From contig NC_014844.1 in NCBI RefSeq assembly GCF_000176915.2, positions 992,001 to 1,056,000 of the forward strand: a DNA stretch of 64,000 nt. Reading direction: 5' to 3'. The stretch comes from Pseudodesulfovibrio aespoeensis Aspo-2 (GTDB lineage: Bacteria > Desulfobacterota > Desulfovibrionia > Desulfovibrionales > Desulfovibrionaceae). Of the stretch, positions 53,801 to 62,109 are shown piece after piece. The translations under genes and the position numbers were made by a program. How positions within the stretch are numbered: position 1 is the stretch's first letter; the number at the start of each line of letters is the position of its first letter. A model generated the notes under the pieces. The model searched no databases, was not told where the DNA came from, and saw only the letters and a list, made by a program, of their open reading frames with translations.

Positions 53801-54529
53801 GTAGGGCCAGTATTGGTCAAGGTCCACATTGACCGCGCCCAGGCTGAATTCGGTCAGTAGCGTGTCGTCAAAGGGCAGAGTGCGCCCTTTGAGCTTCACC
53901 GGGTCGCCGTTGACCACGGCGGAGAATTCGGGCTGGGTGAACTCCTTGCGCAGCCCCTCGAAGCTGGAGGTGAACGGGATGGACAGGTTGATTTCCGAGA
54001 CAACGTGTCGTTTGGCCTTGGACCGGTCGTCAAAGACGATGGTGGCGTTGCTCATCTCGAATTCGGAGAGGGCAAAGGGGAGGAACTGGCCCGGCGGCTG
54101 GTCGGCCTGCTCCCCGTCGGAATCGAGCAGGTCGGAGATGGAGTACCGCCCGTCGCCGAAAAAGACGATATCGACCGTGAGGTCGCGCAGGGCGAGGCTG
54201 GAGACGACCGGGGCCATCCGCCAGACGGACGCGACGCCCGGCCTGAGCGAGAGTTCGCCAAAAGACATGAGGGGGACTTCGCCCTCAAGCGCGTCCGCGC
54301 GGAAATCGTGCAGCGCAAGGCGCAGGGTTAGCGGGTTGAACGAAACCGAGCCGAGGTGCACGGTCCGCTTGAGGGCGGACTGGCTCTGACTGACAATGAT
54401 GGACCTGAGGGCCGGGGGAACCAGCAGGAAGCCGACCAGAACATAGGCTGCCAGGGCGATGATCAGCCAGAAGGCGACCCGCCGCAGGCCTGGGGTGGCA
54501 ATGGGGAATCTGTCGAGAAATGTCAGCAT
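50834..54529 (-). CDS. DUF748 (AsmA-like) envelope protein
   Basis: 1231 residues. One N-terminal membrane helix (about 17-38), then a very long beta-rich periplasmic region. Sequences such as VHLGSVSFNPLTLRLALHDF and LDLASLSPYTLQYLAYPVEQGRL, with a late DLTMDLPIRGRLDDPDFQIRGIVLKTVASLFVKALASPFSLIGAIFG, fit the DUF748 family, relatives of AsmA/YhdP bridge proteins now linked to phospholipid transport between membranes. The C-terminus ends in an OmpA-like tail region (LKLQVTGVTD...RAEAVKTFIV). It precedes the THI5-kinase gene by 9 bp, so it shares an operon with a two-component system. Confidence 0.85.
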   Translation of the reverse strand: MLTFLDRFPIATPGLRRVAFWLIIALAAYVLVGFLLVPPALRSIIVSQSQSALKRTVHLGSVSFNPLTLRLALHDFRADALEGEVPLMSFGELSLRPGVASVWRMAPVVSSLALRDLTVDIVFFGDGRYSISDLLDSDGEQADQPPGQFLPFALSEFEMSNATIVFDDRSKAKRHVVSEINLSIPFTSSFEGLRKEFTQPEFSAVVNGDPVKLKGRTLPFDDTLLTEFSLGAVNVDLDQYWPYLSDLIPLTLVKGQLSSEISINFERSDDQRLKLFLSGGGALNGLELTSPQDGGVLSVNRIAFQMERFSLGDSLLHLRQVTVDQPRVKLIRRPGGEFNWAGYFTSTQDGAGPDEAGQAGAEQSASPSLRVDLGSVEVTSGSVEWIDQDVPGGFERTYPVTARATGLSTGSRTPGTFSASLGSANGGGVIEISGQCRLDPALVTATLTASDLTLAEYSPYFATALPLTLASGSAGISATLAVEQTTNKSMAVSVKDGSLTLSDLRLHKPAAGEPSVLAGQLAVSGVAVDMTAQAVSVADILLTDPILRLEMTEPGVIDLIAMLTPDPATRPVNVTNEEDAAAETDTGNAEKPDDPEWTATVGTVRVNGGMVSLADRTATPTATLGVHDVTLAAQGVSTRRDHPLTCAVNATWDGGGTIEVQTTATLEPLVGTAQIALRGLGLAPVNTYLARFADLELAQGAASADLTLTFDGNDTLHFVLEGDSALANARLMDTLAGDELAGIDALRLSKIRLENEPYRLRVDTVRLDDPRAVLRFEQDGRTNIQRTLRVPPPEPTDRAAGNRSPGPGAATDAANATPPLADTPLVQDEPPFFESLEIGRVTTENGQIRFHDASVTPPYSTEMADIRLTLTNISQAPDAQPGLDMQASIGPTPLSVTGTLNPLAVPIGSDLAVTLTGLDLASLSPYTLQYLAYPVEQGRLYAQVTIRTKDSVLSADNSFFVKQLVLGPRDTRPGAPNVPVSFGLALLQDSNGDLTMDLPIRGRLDDPDFQIRGIVLKTVASLFVKALASPFSLIGAIFGGQGTDMDFVIFEPGLAVLRPAALLKLEKIATALKERSRLKLQVTGVTDPVADRNSLRQASFETRLKEQKFKDLPPSKRAWTTVEAMTIEPDEFDELLYQAYKDEPDEGNERPTTFFVPDRQPPEVMRQFIEKNITVTDQDLRELATGRAEAVKTFIVEREPSLAQRITLPDRSGPGAARTGVPLHRADLGLR

Positions 54530-54681
54530 GTGCGTGTCCGGGTCGGGTCATGAGGTTGTCTTGGTTTGATAAGATTAGCTGATTTTTTCCGACTATGCCA
54601 GAAGTGAGCGGCATTTTTGGAAAGACTCCGGCTGGCTGTCCGCTGATCTGCCCTCAGCGGCACTGTGAAGGTGCAAACGGT

Positions 54682-54718
54682 GAAACCCCGGACGCGCTGG
54701 AGGCGCGTCCGGGGTTTC
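54682..54718. terminator. Terminator after the chemotaxis receptor gene
   Basis: A perfect 16-bp stem (54682-54697 with 54703-54718) with a 5-nt loop; the stem starts and ends in GAAA/TTTC, giving a short U-rich end. It lies 22 bp after the receptor stop on the minus strand. Confidence 0.7.
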
Positions 54719-54739
54719 GGGTTGTGGAGGAGGAGGTGA

Positions 54740-57169
54740 TCAATTTGATGATATTCTGCGCAGGTCCTCGGCCAGCTCCGCCATGCGCCGGACTTCGGTC
54801 CGCGCCGTGTCCATGCCGTCCGCCGTGCTCTCGGCCACGCGGCTGACCTCGCCCACGGAGTTGCTGATCTCGTCGCTGGTGGCCGATTGCTGCTCGGCGG
54901 CGGTGGCGATGGCCCGGACCTGATCCGCGCTGCTGTCCACCAGGGCGCGGATGGCTTCCAGGGCCTGACCGGATTCGTTGACCAGTTGCGTGGCCCGCTC
55001 CACGGCCTTGTCGGACGCGCTCACGGATTCGGCGTTGTCCCTGGTTCCGTTCTGGATGGCCTGGATGGCCTCGTCCACTTCCTTGGTGGCGGTCATGGTC
55101 TTTTCGGCCAGCTTGCGCACCTCGTCGGCGACTACGGCAAATCCGCGCCCGGCGTCACCGGCGCGGGCGGCTTCGATGGCCGCGTTGAGCGCCAGCAGGT
55201 TGGTCTGGTCCGCGATGTCGGTGATGACGCCGAGCACTTTGCCGATGCCCTCGGCCAGTTCGCCCAGGTTTTCCATGTTGCCGCGCAGCTCCAGCGAGCG
55301 GGCGCGCACTTCGCTCATGGCCTCCACGGCCCGTTCGACCACGGTGGCCCCGTCATCCGCCCGGCTGCGGGTTTCATCCGCCCGGCTGGCCGCATTGGCC
55401 GCGTTGGAGGCCACCTCAATGACCGTGGCGTTCATCTCCTCCATGGCCGTGGCCGTTTCCATGGCGCGCGCTTTCTGCTGCTGCGCGCCGGATGCGGCCT
55501 CGGAAACCTGATCGAGCAGGGTGGCCGACGACTCGGCAATGGCCGCGGCCACGACCATGATCCGGTCGTTGACCTCGCTGATGCGCTCCAGGTTGGTCTG
55601 GATGCCGCGCTCCTTTTCCACCAGTTCGGTGACGTTGCGCGCCACCTCCATGCGGCCAATGATCCGGCCCGAAGCGTCGCGCAGGACATCTGAGGTGGGC
55701 TTGATGGATATTTCCCTGCCGTCCTTGGCGATCTGGATGACATCGCCCTCGTAGTGGCCGTCGCGTTCCTTGCATTTCTGGATGGGACAGTCTCTCGTGC
55801 CGCAGAGGGCGGTGTTGAAGATGTCCCGGCAGGACGTGCCCTTGATGTCCTTGAGATCCTTGCCGCCGAAGCGGGCGGTGGCCTCGTTGGCCACGAGGAT
55901 TTTCATGTTGTCGTCCACGGTGAAGATGGGGTCTGGCACGGCGTTGACGATGTACATGTAGGTCTTGACCTCGGTCAGGATGTCGCTGAGCTTGACCATG
56001 AGCACGTTGAACCAGCTGGCAAGACCGCCCATCTCGTCGTTGGCCGAGTCGTCGAGCCGCTCGTTCAGGTCGGCCCTGTCCTCGGCGATGTCGCGTATCT
56101 TGCCGATGATGACCTGTATCGGCCTGACCACGCTGCGGCTGATGAACAGCCAGGTGACCAGCGCGGGCAGGATCAGGATGGCCAGAAGCACGCCGCCGAT
56201 GGTCATGCCTGACTCGCGGATGATGGCATCGGTGGCGTCGGTGTCCATGGCATAGACGATCAGGCCGATCTGGCTGCCCTTGTAGTCCCTGACCGGGAAG
56301 GCGGCCAGAGCCAGGCCGTTGGCAGAGCGCATGGATATCTCGCGGCTGCCCTCGTCGAGGAGGTCGATGGGAATCGCGTCGGCTACGCGGGCGTCCCCGG
56401 AGTTGGAGACCAGGACGAACCTGCCGTCTGCCACCGGGTATTTTGCCGGGTCATTGAGGTTGCGGGCGATGGAGAGGCGGTCTGCGTTCATATAGAGCAG
56501 CAGTTCACGGCCCTCACCCTCGGATGCGGCCTTGAGGATGGGGTCGAAGTCGAGCAGGACCTCGACGGATCCGAGCTGGGTGCCGGACTCGTCGCGCACC
56601 GGAGCCAGCCCCCGGATGGCGAAGCCACCCCGGCCAAGTTCGATTCCCTCCACGGTCTGGCCCGTCTTGTTGACATCAAGCACGGTCTGGCGGAATGAGG
56701 CCAGGTCGTCCGAGATATCCACCCAGACGCCGTTTTTTTGCGTCTGCTGCTTGCGCCAGGCCCGCAAAAGGCTGCGGGCGTTGGGCAGGTGGAAGTGCAG
56801 TTGGAGCAGCTTTCCGTCCGAGGCAGCCGAATACCCGGCGTTCACCGGGACCATCGCCGCGCGCAACTGCACCCTCGCCTCCTGGGCAGCCGGGTCGTTC
56901 TCGTCGTTGATGTTGCCGGAGAGGGCCACGCGGAATGCCTGGACCACTTCAGGTGTTCTGGAGAAGAGAGCGGCCATCTCCCTCGCCCGGCTGGAGGTGG
57001 TGGCGATGGAGTGGGCCAGTTCGGCCTCCTTCTCCATGACCATGCTCCTGACAAAATTGTGCTGCAACAGGCCCAGGTCGGTCCTGAGCAGATAGAGCCC
57101 CGTGCCCCCAAGCGTCAGAACCGTCGCCAGGACAGGGAGCAGGACTTTCAATCGAATGCTCATTTTCAT
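54740..57169 (-). CDS. Methyl-accepting chemotaxis protein with Cache-like and PAS domains
   Basis: 809 residues. Helix about 7-28; a periplasmic sensor (about 35-315; [19 protein letters not shown] is typical of double-Cache-type receptors); helix about 318-342; HAMP; cytoplasmic PAS (about 405-520) with four Cys spaced C-x8-C-x4-C-x4-C; methyl-accepting signalling domain (about 545-800) with the hairpin tip near [23 protein letters not shown] 57169 with AAGG about 9 nt upstream. No che genes are adjacent, so it is an orphan receptor. The PAS cysteines might sense redox state or bind metal. Confidence 0.92.
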   Translation of the reverse strand: MKMSIRLKVLLPVLATVLTLGGTGLYLLRTDLGLLQHNFVRSMVMEKEAELAHSIATTSSRAREMAALFSRTPEVVQAFRVALSGNINDENDPAAQEARVQLRAAMVPVNAGYSAASDGKLLQLHFHLPNARSLLRAWRKQQTQKNGVWVDISDDLASFRQTVLDVNKTGQTVEGIELGRGGFAIRGLAPVRDESGTQLGSVEVLLDFDPILKAASEGEGRELLLYMNADRLSIARNLNDPAKYPVADGRFVLVSNSGDARVADAIPIDLLDEGSREISMRSANGLALAAFPVRDYKGSQIGLIVYAMDTDATDAIIRESGMTIGGVLLAILILPALVTWLFISRSVVRPIQVIIGKIRDIAEDRADLNERLDDSANDEMGGLASWFNVLMVKLSDILTEVKTYMYIVNAVPDPIFTVDDNMKILVANEATARFGGKDLKDIKGTSCRDIFNTALCGTRDCPIQKCKERDGHYEGDVIQIAKDGREISIKPTSDVLRDASGRIIGRMEVARNVTELVEKERGIQTNLERISEVNDRIMVVAAAIAESSATLLDQVSEAASGAQQQKARAMETATAMEEMNATVIEVASNAANAASRADETRSRADDGATVVERAVEAMSEVRARSLELRGNMENLGELAEGIGKVLGVITDIADQTNLLALNAAIEAARAGDAGRGFAVVADEVRKLAEKTMTATKEVDEAIQAIQNGTRDNAESVSASDKAVERATQLVNESGQALEAIRALVDSSADQVRAIATAAEQQSATSDEISNSVGEVSRVAESTADGMDTARTEVRRMAELAEDLRRISSN

Positions 57170-57867
57170 TGTGCGAAACCTTCCCTCTGAAAATCATGTC
57201 CGCCGCACGGCGCAGGCGGCGTATTTGCCGGGCACCACTCTGACCAGCAGTCTGAAAGGTTAACACAAGCGTCACATCCCTGACAACTAGTTGCTCAATT
57301 TCATTGGGTTTGTGCCATATTAAACAAATACACGCCGTTCCTGAGCGGTGTTGTTTTGCCTGTTTCGCGAAACTGTCGAGCCGTTTTGTCTGATGAAATG
57401 AATCCGATCTCATCGTGCATCGTCTTCCATGGACGGATGCGTTCGTCGTGTGATGGCTCTCAATGACGTGATTATTTAGAAAATGCTGTGTGTCAGCGTG
57501 CGTCTTGATGCGTTTAGAATCGCTATTTCATTATTCTGCCCGTTGAAGAGGGCGATGCTCGCGCATATGCCCATTTATGTATCTAGAGTGTCTATTTGCA
57601 TGCGCCCTTATAAGCGCCCAGCTGACAGCGATTGTGGCCATGGAGGAGCGGCCCAGCGGCCTGAGCTTGTACATTTTTTCCCAAGCTGGCTGCCCAGGCC
57701 GCGCAGATGAGTTGTTTTTCATCATAGTCTGTAACCGGGGGGTGGTCTGCGGCGATGGAGACTGTGTAATGACCTCGCCGACCGCATGCCTGCCTTTGGG
57801 GAAAGGGGGGACAGTCTGAGACGGCTGTGTCCGGGCTTCGGTGCTGGCGGGGCAGTGGCAAAGGAGT
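57170..57867. other. Divergent intergenic region, no gene recognised
   Basis: 698 bases. Short frames on both strands show no family. The left part is relatively A+T rich (57255-57340, 57470-57560). It must contain the promoters of the receptor (minus) and EF-hand (plus) genes, but I could not pick convincing boxes. Confidence 0.4.
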
Positions 57868-58362
57868 ATGATTGTGGAAATCAGTTCTTTGAGTTCCATG
57901 AGCGGATCGAGCGGCATCCAGAGCATCATATCCGCATACAGGAACGAGGCTCAGGAAGATTCGGCCAGCTTCATCGAAAGCCTCCAGGCCGACGAGGAGG
58001 AAGCGTCTGCCAGCAGCGGGCTCAAGGTCAGCCCGTCCTCGTCGTCAGGGAGCTTTGCAAGCTCCGACAGCGTCGAAGAGTCGGAAAGCTCCGAGGTGTT
58101 CGATCCGCTCGATACCAACGAGGACGGCCAGGTTTCGCTGGAAGAGCTGCAGGCGGCCATGCAGGAGAAGCTGGAGAAGATGGGTGCCGGTGGAAACAGC
58201 GGTATCGACAGATTCAGCGACTCCGAGGCGTTTGATCAGCTCATGGACATGTCCGCATCCGGGCCTGAAGAGGCCGGGTACGAGGCGTATGGCCGGATGC
58301 AGCAGGCCTATTCCGATTCTGTCGGCATGGGCATGACCACCGGCCTGAGCCTGACGGCCTGA
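57868..58362 (+). CDS. EF-hand calcium-binding protein
   Basis: 164 residues, acidic, Ser-rich in the first half, no signal peptide. One canonical EF-hand loop, DTNEDGQVSLEE (about residues 82-93), and a weaker helical partner afterwards (SEAFDQLMDM). AAGGAG lies immediately upstream of ATG 57868. Similar short EF-hand proteins are frequent in desulfovibrios, with no known role. It is monocistronic, closed by a strong terminator. Confidence 0.8.
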   Translation: MIVEISSLSSMSGSSGIQSIISAYRNEAQEDSASFIESLQADEEEASASSGLKVSPSSSSGSFASSDSVEESESSEVFDPLDTNEDGQVSLEELQAAMQEKLEKMGAGGNSGIDRFSDSEAFDQLMDMSASGPEEAGYEAYGRMQQAYSDSVGMGMTTGLSLTA

Positions 58363-58413
58363 GCCGGTTCATTGCTCCCACTCCCACCTACGGGTACGGA
58401 GTTTCGACTCCGG

Positions 58414-58441
58414 GCCGCGCCTTCGGGCGCGGCTTTTCTTT
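58414..58441 (+). terminator. Terminator of the EF-hand gene
   Basis: GCCGCGCC-TTCG-GGCGCGGC stem with a stable tetraloop (58414-58433), followed by TTTTCTTT. Confidence 0.9.
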
Positions 58442-58477
58442 GTCCTGCCGTCCGGTTGCGACCGACCGGTTGCAGCC

Positions 58478-58518
58478 AAAAGAAAAAGGCCCATGCGCGG
58501 ATGAACCGGGCATGGGCC
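58478..58518 (-). terminator. Terminator of the DEAD-box helicase gene
   Basis: On the minus strand GGCCCATGC (58518-58510) pairs with GCATGGGCC (58496-58488), followed by TTTTTCTTTT. It lies 14 bp after the helicase stop. Confidence 0.9.
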
Positions 58519-58531
58519 TGTGGAGTTGCGG

Positions 58532-60187
58532 TTAGTCCTTCCTGGGCTTGTACGGCTTCTTGAAGGGGTGTTTGCCCGGACCGGGCGCGCCTTTTTTGGG
58601 GTAGTCGCGGCGGTAGGGCGGTTTTTTTGGCGAATCTCCCTGGCTGACCAGGGGGCGTCCGTCGCGGCTGAGGACGCGGCTGACAACCAGCTCGGCCTCA
58701 GGGCCGGGCACGGTGAAGGTGGTCCGCTCGCCCTGCACGCGCACATGCTGGATGGACCACGGCTTGATGCGCGCCGCTTGGGAAATGAAGTCCACGAAAT
58801 CCTTGGGGTTCATGCCATCCACGCGCCCCAGGGAGCAGACCAGGTCGGCGCGGCCCCGGTTGGCCGCGGTGACGGTGTTGATCTCGCGGTAGCTCGACTC
58901 CACCAGCTCGTCGCCAAAGGCGTGCTTGAGCAGGGCGGCGACGACATCCTCCGGCTCGCGGCCTTCGAGCAGGTCTCGGGCCATGGGCAGATAGGGTGTG
59001 TGGGCCTCTTCCTGGATGATGCCGTCCAGTCCGTCCACCATCCGGCTCTTCTTGGAGTAGATGACATCGTGGATGCACGGCAGCTTGGCCTTGGTGATGT
59101 CGATGCCTGAGCTCTTGGTGATGAACATCAGGCGTCGGAACTCGCTGGGGGCGATCAGGGAGATGGCCACGCCCTCCTTGCCCGCCCGGCCCGTGCGCCC
59201 GGTGCGGTGCACGAAGGTCTGCGGGTCCTGGGGCAGGGCGAAGTTGACCACATGGGTCAGGTCGGGCACGTCGATGCCGCGCGCGGCCACGTCGGTGGCC
59301 ACCAGGATGGTGACCAGCCGCTTCTTGAACCTGCCGAGGATCTCCTCGCGCCGGGCCTGGGACAGGTCGCCGTGGATCGGCTCTGCCGGGTAGCCGCGCT
59401 CCGTGAGCCTGCTGGCCACGCGGTCGGCGTCGGCCCGCGTGCGGGTGAAGACCAGGCCGTAGAAGTCAGGCTCGGCGTCCACCACCCGGCACAGGGCTTC
59501 GAAGCGGTCCGAATCGGCCACCTCGTGGAAGACCTGCTTGGTGAGCGGGATGTCGTTTTTTTCGGCCTTGACAGTGATCAGTTCGTAGTCGCCCATGAAC
59601 TCCTTGGCGATGCGCATGACCTCGTGGGGCATGGTGGCCGAGAAGAGCAGGGTGCGGCGGTCGGTGTTGGCGGATTTGAGAATCTCGCGCACATCGTCCA
59701 CAAAGCCCATGTTGCACATCTCGTCCGCCTCATCGAGGACGAAGAAGTCGAGTTCGTCGAGGTGCAGGGTGCCGCGCTTGAGGTGGTCCATGATGCGGCC
59801 CGGGGTGCCGACCACCACGTCCACGCCGCTTTTGAGCGCCTTGAGCTGCATGTGGATGGCCTGTCCGCCGTAGACAGGCAGGACGCGGATGCGCTTCTTC
59901 CCCTTGAGGGAGTTGATCTCGTCGGCCACCTGGATGGCCAGCTCGCGGGTGGGGGTCAGGACAAGCGCCTGCACCCGTTTCGCGTTTTCAACAGCGGTTT
60001 CGATGATGGGCAGGCCAAAGGCCGCGGTCTTTCCCGTGCCTGTTTGGGCCTGGCCGACGATGTCGACCGCGCCTTGCAGCAGCAGGGGGATGGTCCGCTC
60101 CTGGATCGGGGTGGGGCATGTGAAGCCCTTGGATTCCAGGGCCGCCAGAGTCTCCTCGGACAGGCCCAGTTCCTTGAAATCAGTCAT
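58532..60187 (-). CDS. deaD: DEAD-box RNA helicase (DeaD/CsdA type)
   Basis: 551 residues. All core motifs are present: Q motif GFTCPTPIQ, motif I AQTGTGKT, Ia PTRELA, II DEAD, III SAT, IV LVFTRT, V ATDVAARGIDV and VI HRTGRTGRAG. A C-terminal DbpA-like RNA-binding domain (about 445-525) and a basic Pro/Lys/Gly tail follow, the layout of DeaD/CsdA helicases in ribosome assembly and RNA decay. ATG 60187 has AAGGA about 6 nt upstream. Downstream of infA and an RRM protein on the same strand, which suggests an RNA-handling cluster. Confidence 0.93.
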   Translation of the reverse strand: MTDFKELGLSEETLAALESKGFTCPTPIQERTIPLLLQGAVDIVGQAQTGTGKTAAFGLPIIETAVENAKRVQALVLTPTRELAIQVADEINSLKGKKRIRVLPVYGGQAIHMQLKALKSGVDVVVGTPGRIMDHLKRGTLHLDELDFFVLDEADEMCNMGFVDDVREILKSANTDRRTLLFSATMPHEVMRIAKEFMGDYELITVKAEKNDIPLTKQVFHEVADSDRFEALCRVVDAEPDFYGLVFTRTRADADRVASRLTERGYPAEPIHGDLSQARREEILGRFKKRLVTILVATDVAARGIDVPDLTHVVNFALPQDPQTFVHRTGRTGRAGKEGVAISLIAPSEFRRLMFITKSSGIDITKAKLPCIHDVIYSKKSRMVDGLDGIIQEEAHTPYLPMARDLLEGREPEDVVAALLKHAFGDELVESSYREINTVTAANRGRADLVCSLGRVDGMNPKDFVDFISQAARIKPWSIQHVRVQGERTTFTVPGPEAELVVSRVLSRDGRPLVSQGDSPKKPPYRRDYPKKGAPGPGKHPFKKPYKPRKD

Positions 60188-60339
60188 GTGATCCTTGTGT
60201 TCAGGCCGCGCCTTTGGGGCTGGCCGGTGGCAGTGAAGTTGCATGGGTTCGCGCCGGGTGCGGACAGTCCGCGTGGCGGCGATGCGAGCCGGATGCGCCG
60301 TGCTCCCGGACCGCATGCGCGGCCTGAGAGATAAAAATA

Positions 60340-60558
60340 TTAGCGGGGACGGAAGGTGATGCGACCGCGAGTAAGATCGTAGGGGGAGAGTTCGACGGTG
60401 ACTGTGTCACCGGGCATGACGCGGATGCGGAATTTGCGCATCTTGCCGGAGATGTGGGCGAGAACAGAGTGCCCGTTTTCGAGTTCGACGCGGAACATTG
60501 CGTTGGGCAGCGCTTCTTCAACGGTGCCCTGGACGGTGATCCCTTCTTCTTTAGCCAT
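60340..60558 (-). CDS. infA: Translation initiation factor IF-1
   Basis: 72 residues, exactly the usual length. S1-type OB fold: [48 protein letters not shown] and [14 protein letters not shown] 60558 gives the standard MAKEE start. Another in-frame ATG (MHY) is 9 nt upstream but only 2 nt after GGAGG, so it is probably not used. Confidence 0.97.
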   Translation of the reverse strand: MAKEEGITVQGTVEEALPNAMFRVELENGHSVLAHISGKMRKFRIRVMPGDTVTVELSPYDLTRGRITFRPR

Positions 60559-60586
60559 ATAGTGCATATCCTCCTTAGCGGGACGG

Positions 60587-60613
60587 GAAAAGCCCGCCCC
60601 GGAAGGGCGGGCT
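60587..60613 (-). terminator. Terminator between the RRM gene and infA
   Basis: Minus strand AGCCCGCCC (60613-60605) with GGGCGGGCT (60599-60591), then TTTCCC. The T tail is short, so partial read-through into infA is possible. Confidence 0.6.
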
Positions 60614-60644
60614 TGGGTTGCCGTAATCGGCGTTTGGTCGGTAA

Positions 60645-60908
60645 CTACCAGCGGGGGCGCTCTGGGCGGGGCCGCGCCTCGTTGACCTTGATGCTGCGGC
60701 CACCGAGGCTGCTGCCGTTCAGGTTTTCGACGGCTTCAAGCGCGCCCTGGTCTCCCATCTCCACGAAGCCGAAGCCGCGCGGGCGATCGGTTTCGTGATC
60801 ATTGACGAGTTTGACGGAACGCACTTCGCCGTATGCCTCAAAGGCGGCGCGCAGTTCCTCTTCGGTACAGTTCCAGGGCAGGTTGCCCACATACAGATTC
60901 TTGGCCAT
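60645..60908 (-). CDS. Small RRM-type RNA-binding protein
   Basis: 87 residues, one RNA recognition motif: RNP2 LYVGNLPW (about 5-12) and RNP1 RGFGFVEM (about 44-51), with a short Arg/Pro tail. Resembles the cyanobacterial-type Rbp proteins, often cold induced, that are also common in deltaproteobacteria. ATG 60908 has GGAGA about 10 nt upstream. It lies directly upstream of infA and the helicase. Confidence 0.92.
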   Translation of the reverse strand: MAKNLYVGNLPWNCTEEELRAAFEAYGEVRSVKLVNDHETDRPRGFGFVEMGDQGALEAVENLNGSSLGGRSIKVNEARPRPERPRW

Positions 60909-61156
60909 TCGTACAGATCTCCAGAAGCAGATAAGGGACATGGTCGATTGGCGACAGGTCGCCCGGTGAACCAAAAAATGGGGGGGATTCGATGCGTGCA
61001 AGCGTCTCAAATACCACTGTTTGTCCACCAATCGTCGGCACGAGCAGACGACTGTCGGGCGCCTCCCAGAGGACAACGCCGACTACTGTAGTAAGTGGCC
61101 TTACGCTTTGAAGGTACGCCAGTCAAGGAAAAAGTGCGCGCCGCGCCTGTGTTTCC

Positions 61157-61456
61157 TCAGATGACGAACGCCATTTCGCCGAAGATTTTGTCCTCATCGT
61201 AGAGGCCGGGGCGCTCGGCGGCCACAGTTTTCATGGTCTGGAAATAGGCGTCCCAGCCCATGACCTCGGCCACCTTGCGCTTGTCCACGAATATCTTGAA
61301 GGTCGTGCCTCTGGGGCATTTGGTCAGGTTGAGTTCGAGCACTCCCACCGGGGTCATCTCGGTCCAGAAGGCGGACCATGACGAGCGGTCGCCTTCGGTT
61401 TTCTTGTATTTTTCAAAATACGCCTCGAAAATCCGCGCAATCTCGGCCCGTTCCAT
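61157..61456 (-). CDS. Small cytoplasmic protein, function unknown
   Basis: 99 residues. Contains WSAFWTEMTPVGVLELNLTKCPRGTTFKIFVDKRKVAEVMGWDAYF, which looks like a compact alpha/beta fold, but I do not recognise the family. ATG 61456 has GAGG about 7 nt upstream; an in-frame TTG at 61489 is less likely. It is divergent from the small HATPase gene across 130 bp. Confidence 0.6.
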   Translation of the reverse strand: MERAEIARIFEAYFEKYKKTEGDRSSWSAFWTEMTPVGVLELNLTKCPRGTTFKIFVDKRKVAEVMGWDAYFQTMKTVAAERPGLYDEDKIFGEMAFVI

Positions 61457-61586
61457 CAAGCGCCTCGCTTTTTTGGCATCATGCCCCAAAACCGGGCCTG
61501 CGCCAAGCCCGTGTCACGAGTTTGCCACCGGACCGTTTTTGCTGTATTTCTTCACGACGTGGGTACTCTGGGCACAGGAGGTAGGC

Positions 61587-62039
61587 GTGCAGGCGATTGT
61601 CAGGTGGGTGGTCATGCCCAGGCGGGCCGACGTGGCCATCATCAATGCGGGGCTTGAGGCCTGGATGGCGGTCGAGAGGTTTGCTCCGATCGATTCCCGC
61701 CGTCTCCAGGTCTGCGTGGAGGGGGTGTTCTCCTATTGCGTGGGCGCCATCCGCGCGGGCGGCGGCGCGGAGGACATTGCCGTCACCCTGTTCCGGATCG
61801 ATGAGCGGCTGCGGGTGCTCATCCAGCATTCGGGGCCGCCCGGCGAGTGGGACGACTGTCTCAAGCTCGATGGCTGCCCCTCCATCAAGCGGACCAGTTT
61901 CGATGCCATGGGACTGTTCATCGCCAGGGAGCTGCTCCACAGCCTGTCCTGCGACAGCCGCTACGACATGGCAGCGGGCGCTTCGCTCAGGACCTATGAC
62001 CTGGCCTACCTGCCAGGGCAGGGCAGTGTGCCGCGATGA
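61587..62039 (+). CDS. Small RsbW/SpoIIAB-like ATP-binding protein
   Basis: 150 residues. The layout of serine-kinase-type HATPases is visible: INAGLEAWMAVERF at the start, an N-box-like CVEGVFSYCVGAI with the usual Glu/Asn positions altered, DERLRVLIQHSGPPGEWD, then SFDAMGLFIARELLHSLSCD in the G2 region. Some ATP-binding residues look weak, so it may be a degenerate switch protein. GTG 61587 has AGGAGGT 5 nt upstream. Its stop overlaps a short frame that leads to the TPR gene. Confidence 0.6.
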   Translation: MQAIVRWVVMPRRADVAIINAGLEAWMAVERFAPIDSRRLQVCVEGVFSYCVGAIRAGGGAEDIAVTLFRIDERLRVLIQHSGPPGEWDDCLKLDGCPSIKRTSFDAMGLFIARELLHSLSCDSRYDMAAGASLRTYDLAYLPGQGSVPR

Positions 62040-62109
62040 GTTCATTTTTCCGGTTCATCGTGTCCGACGGGCCGGGAGCGGGTCTGGTCCGCCTTGGCCG
62101 AGTCTTCTT

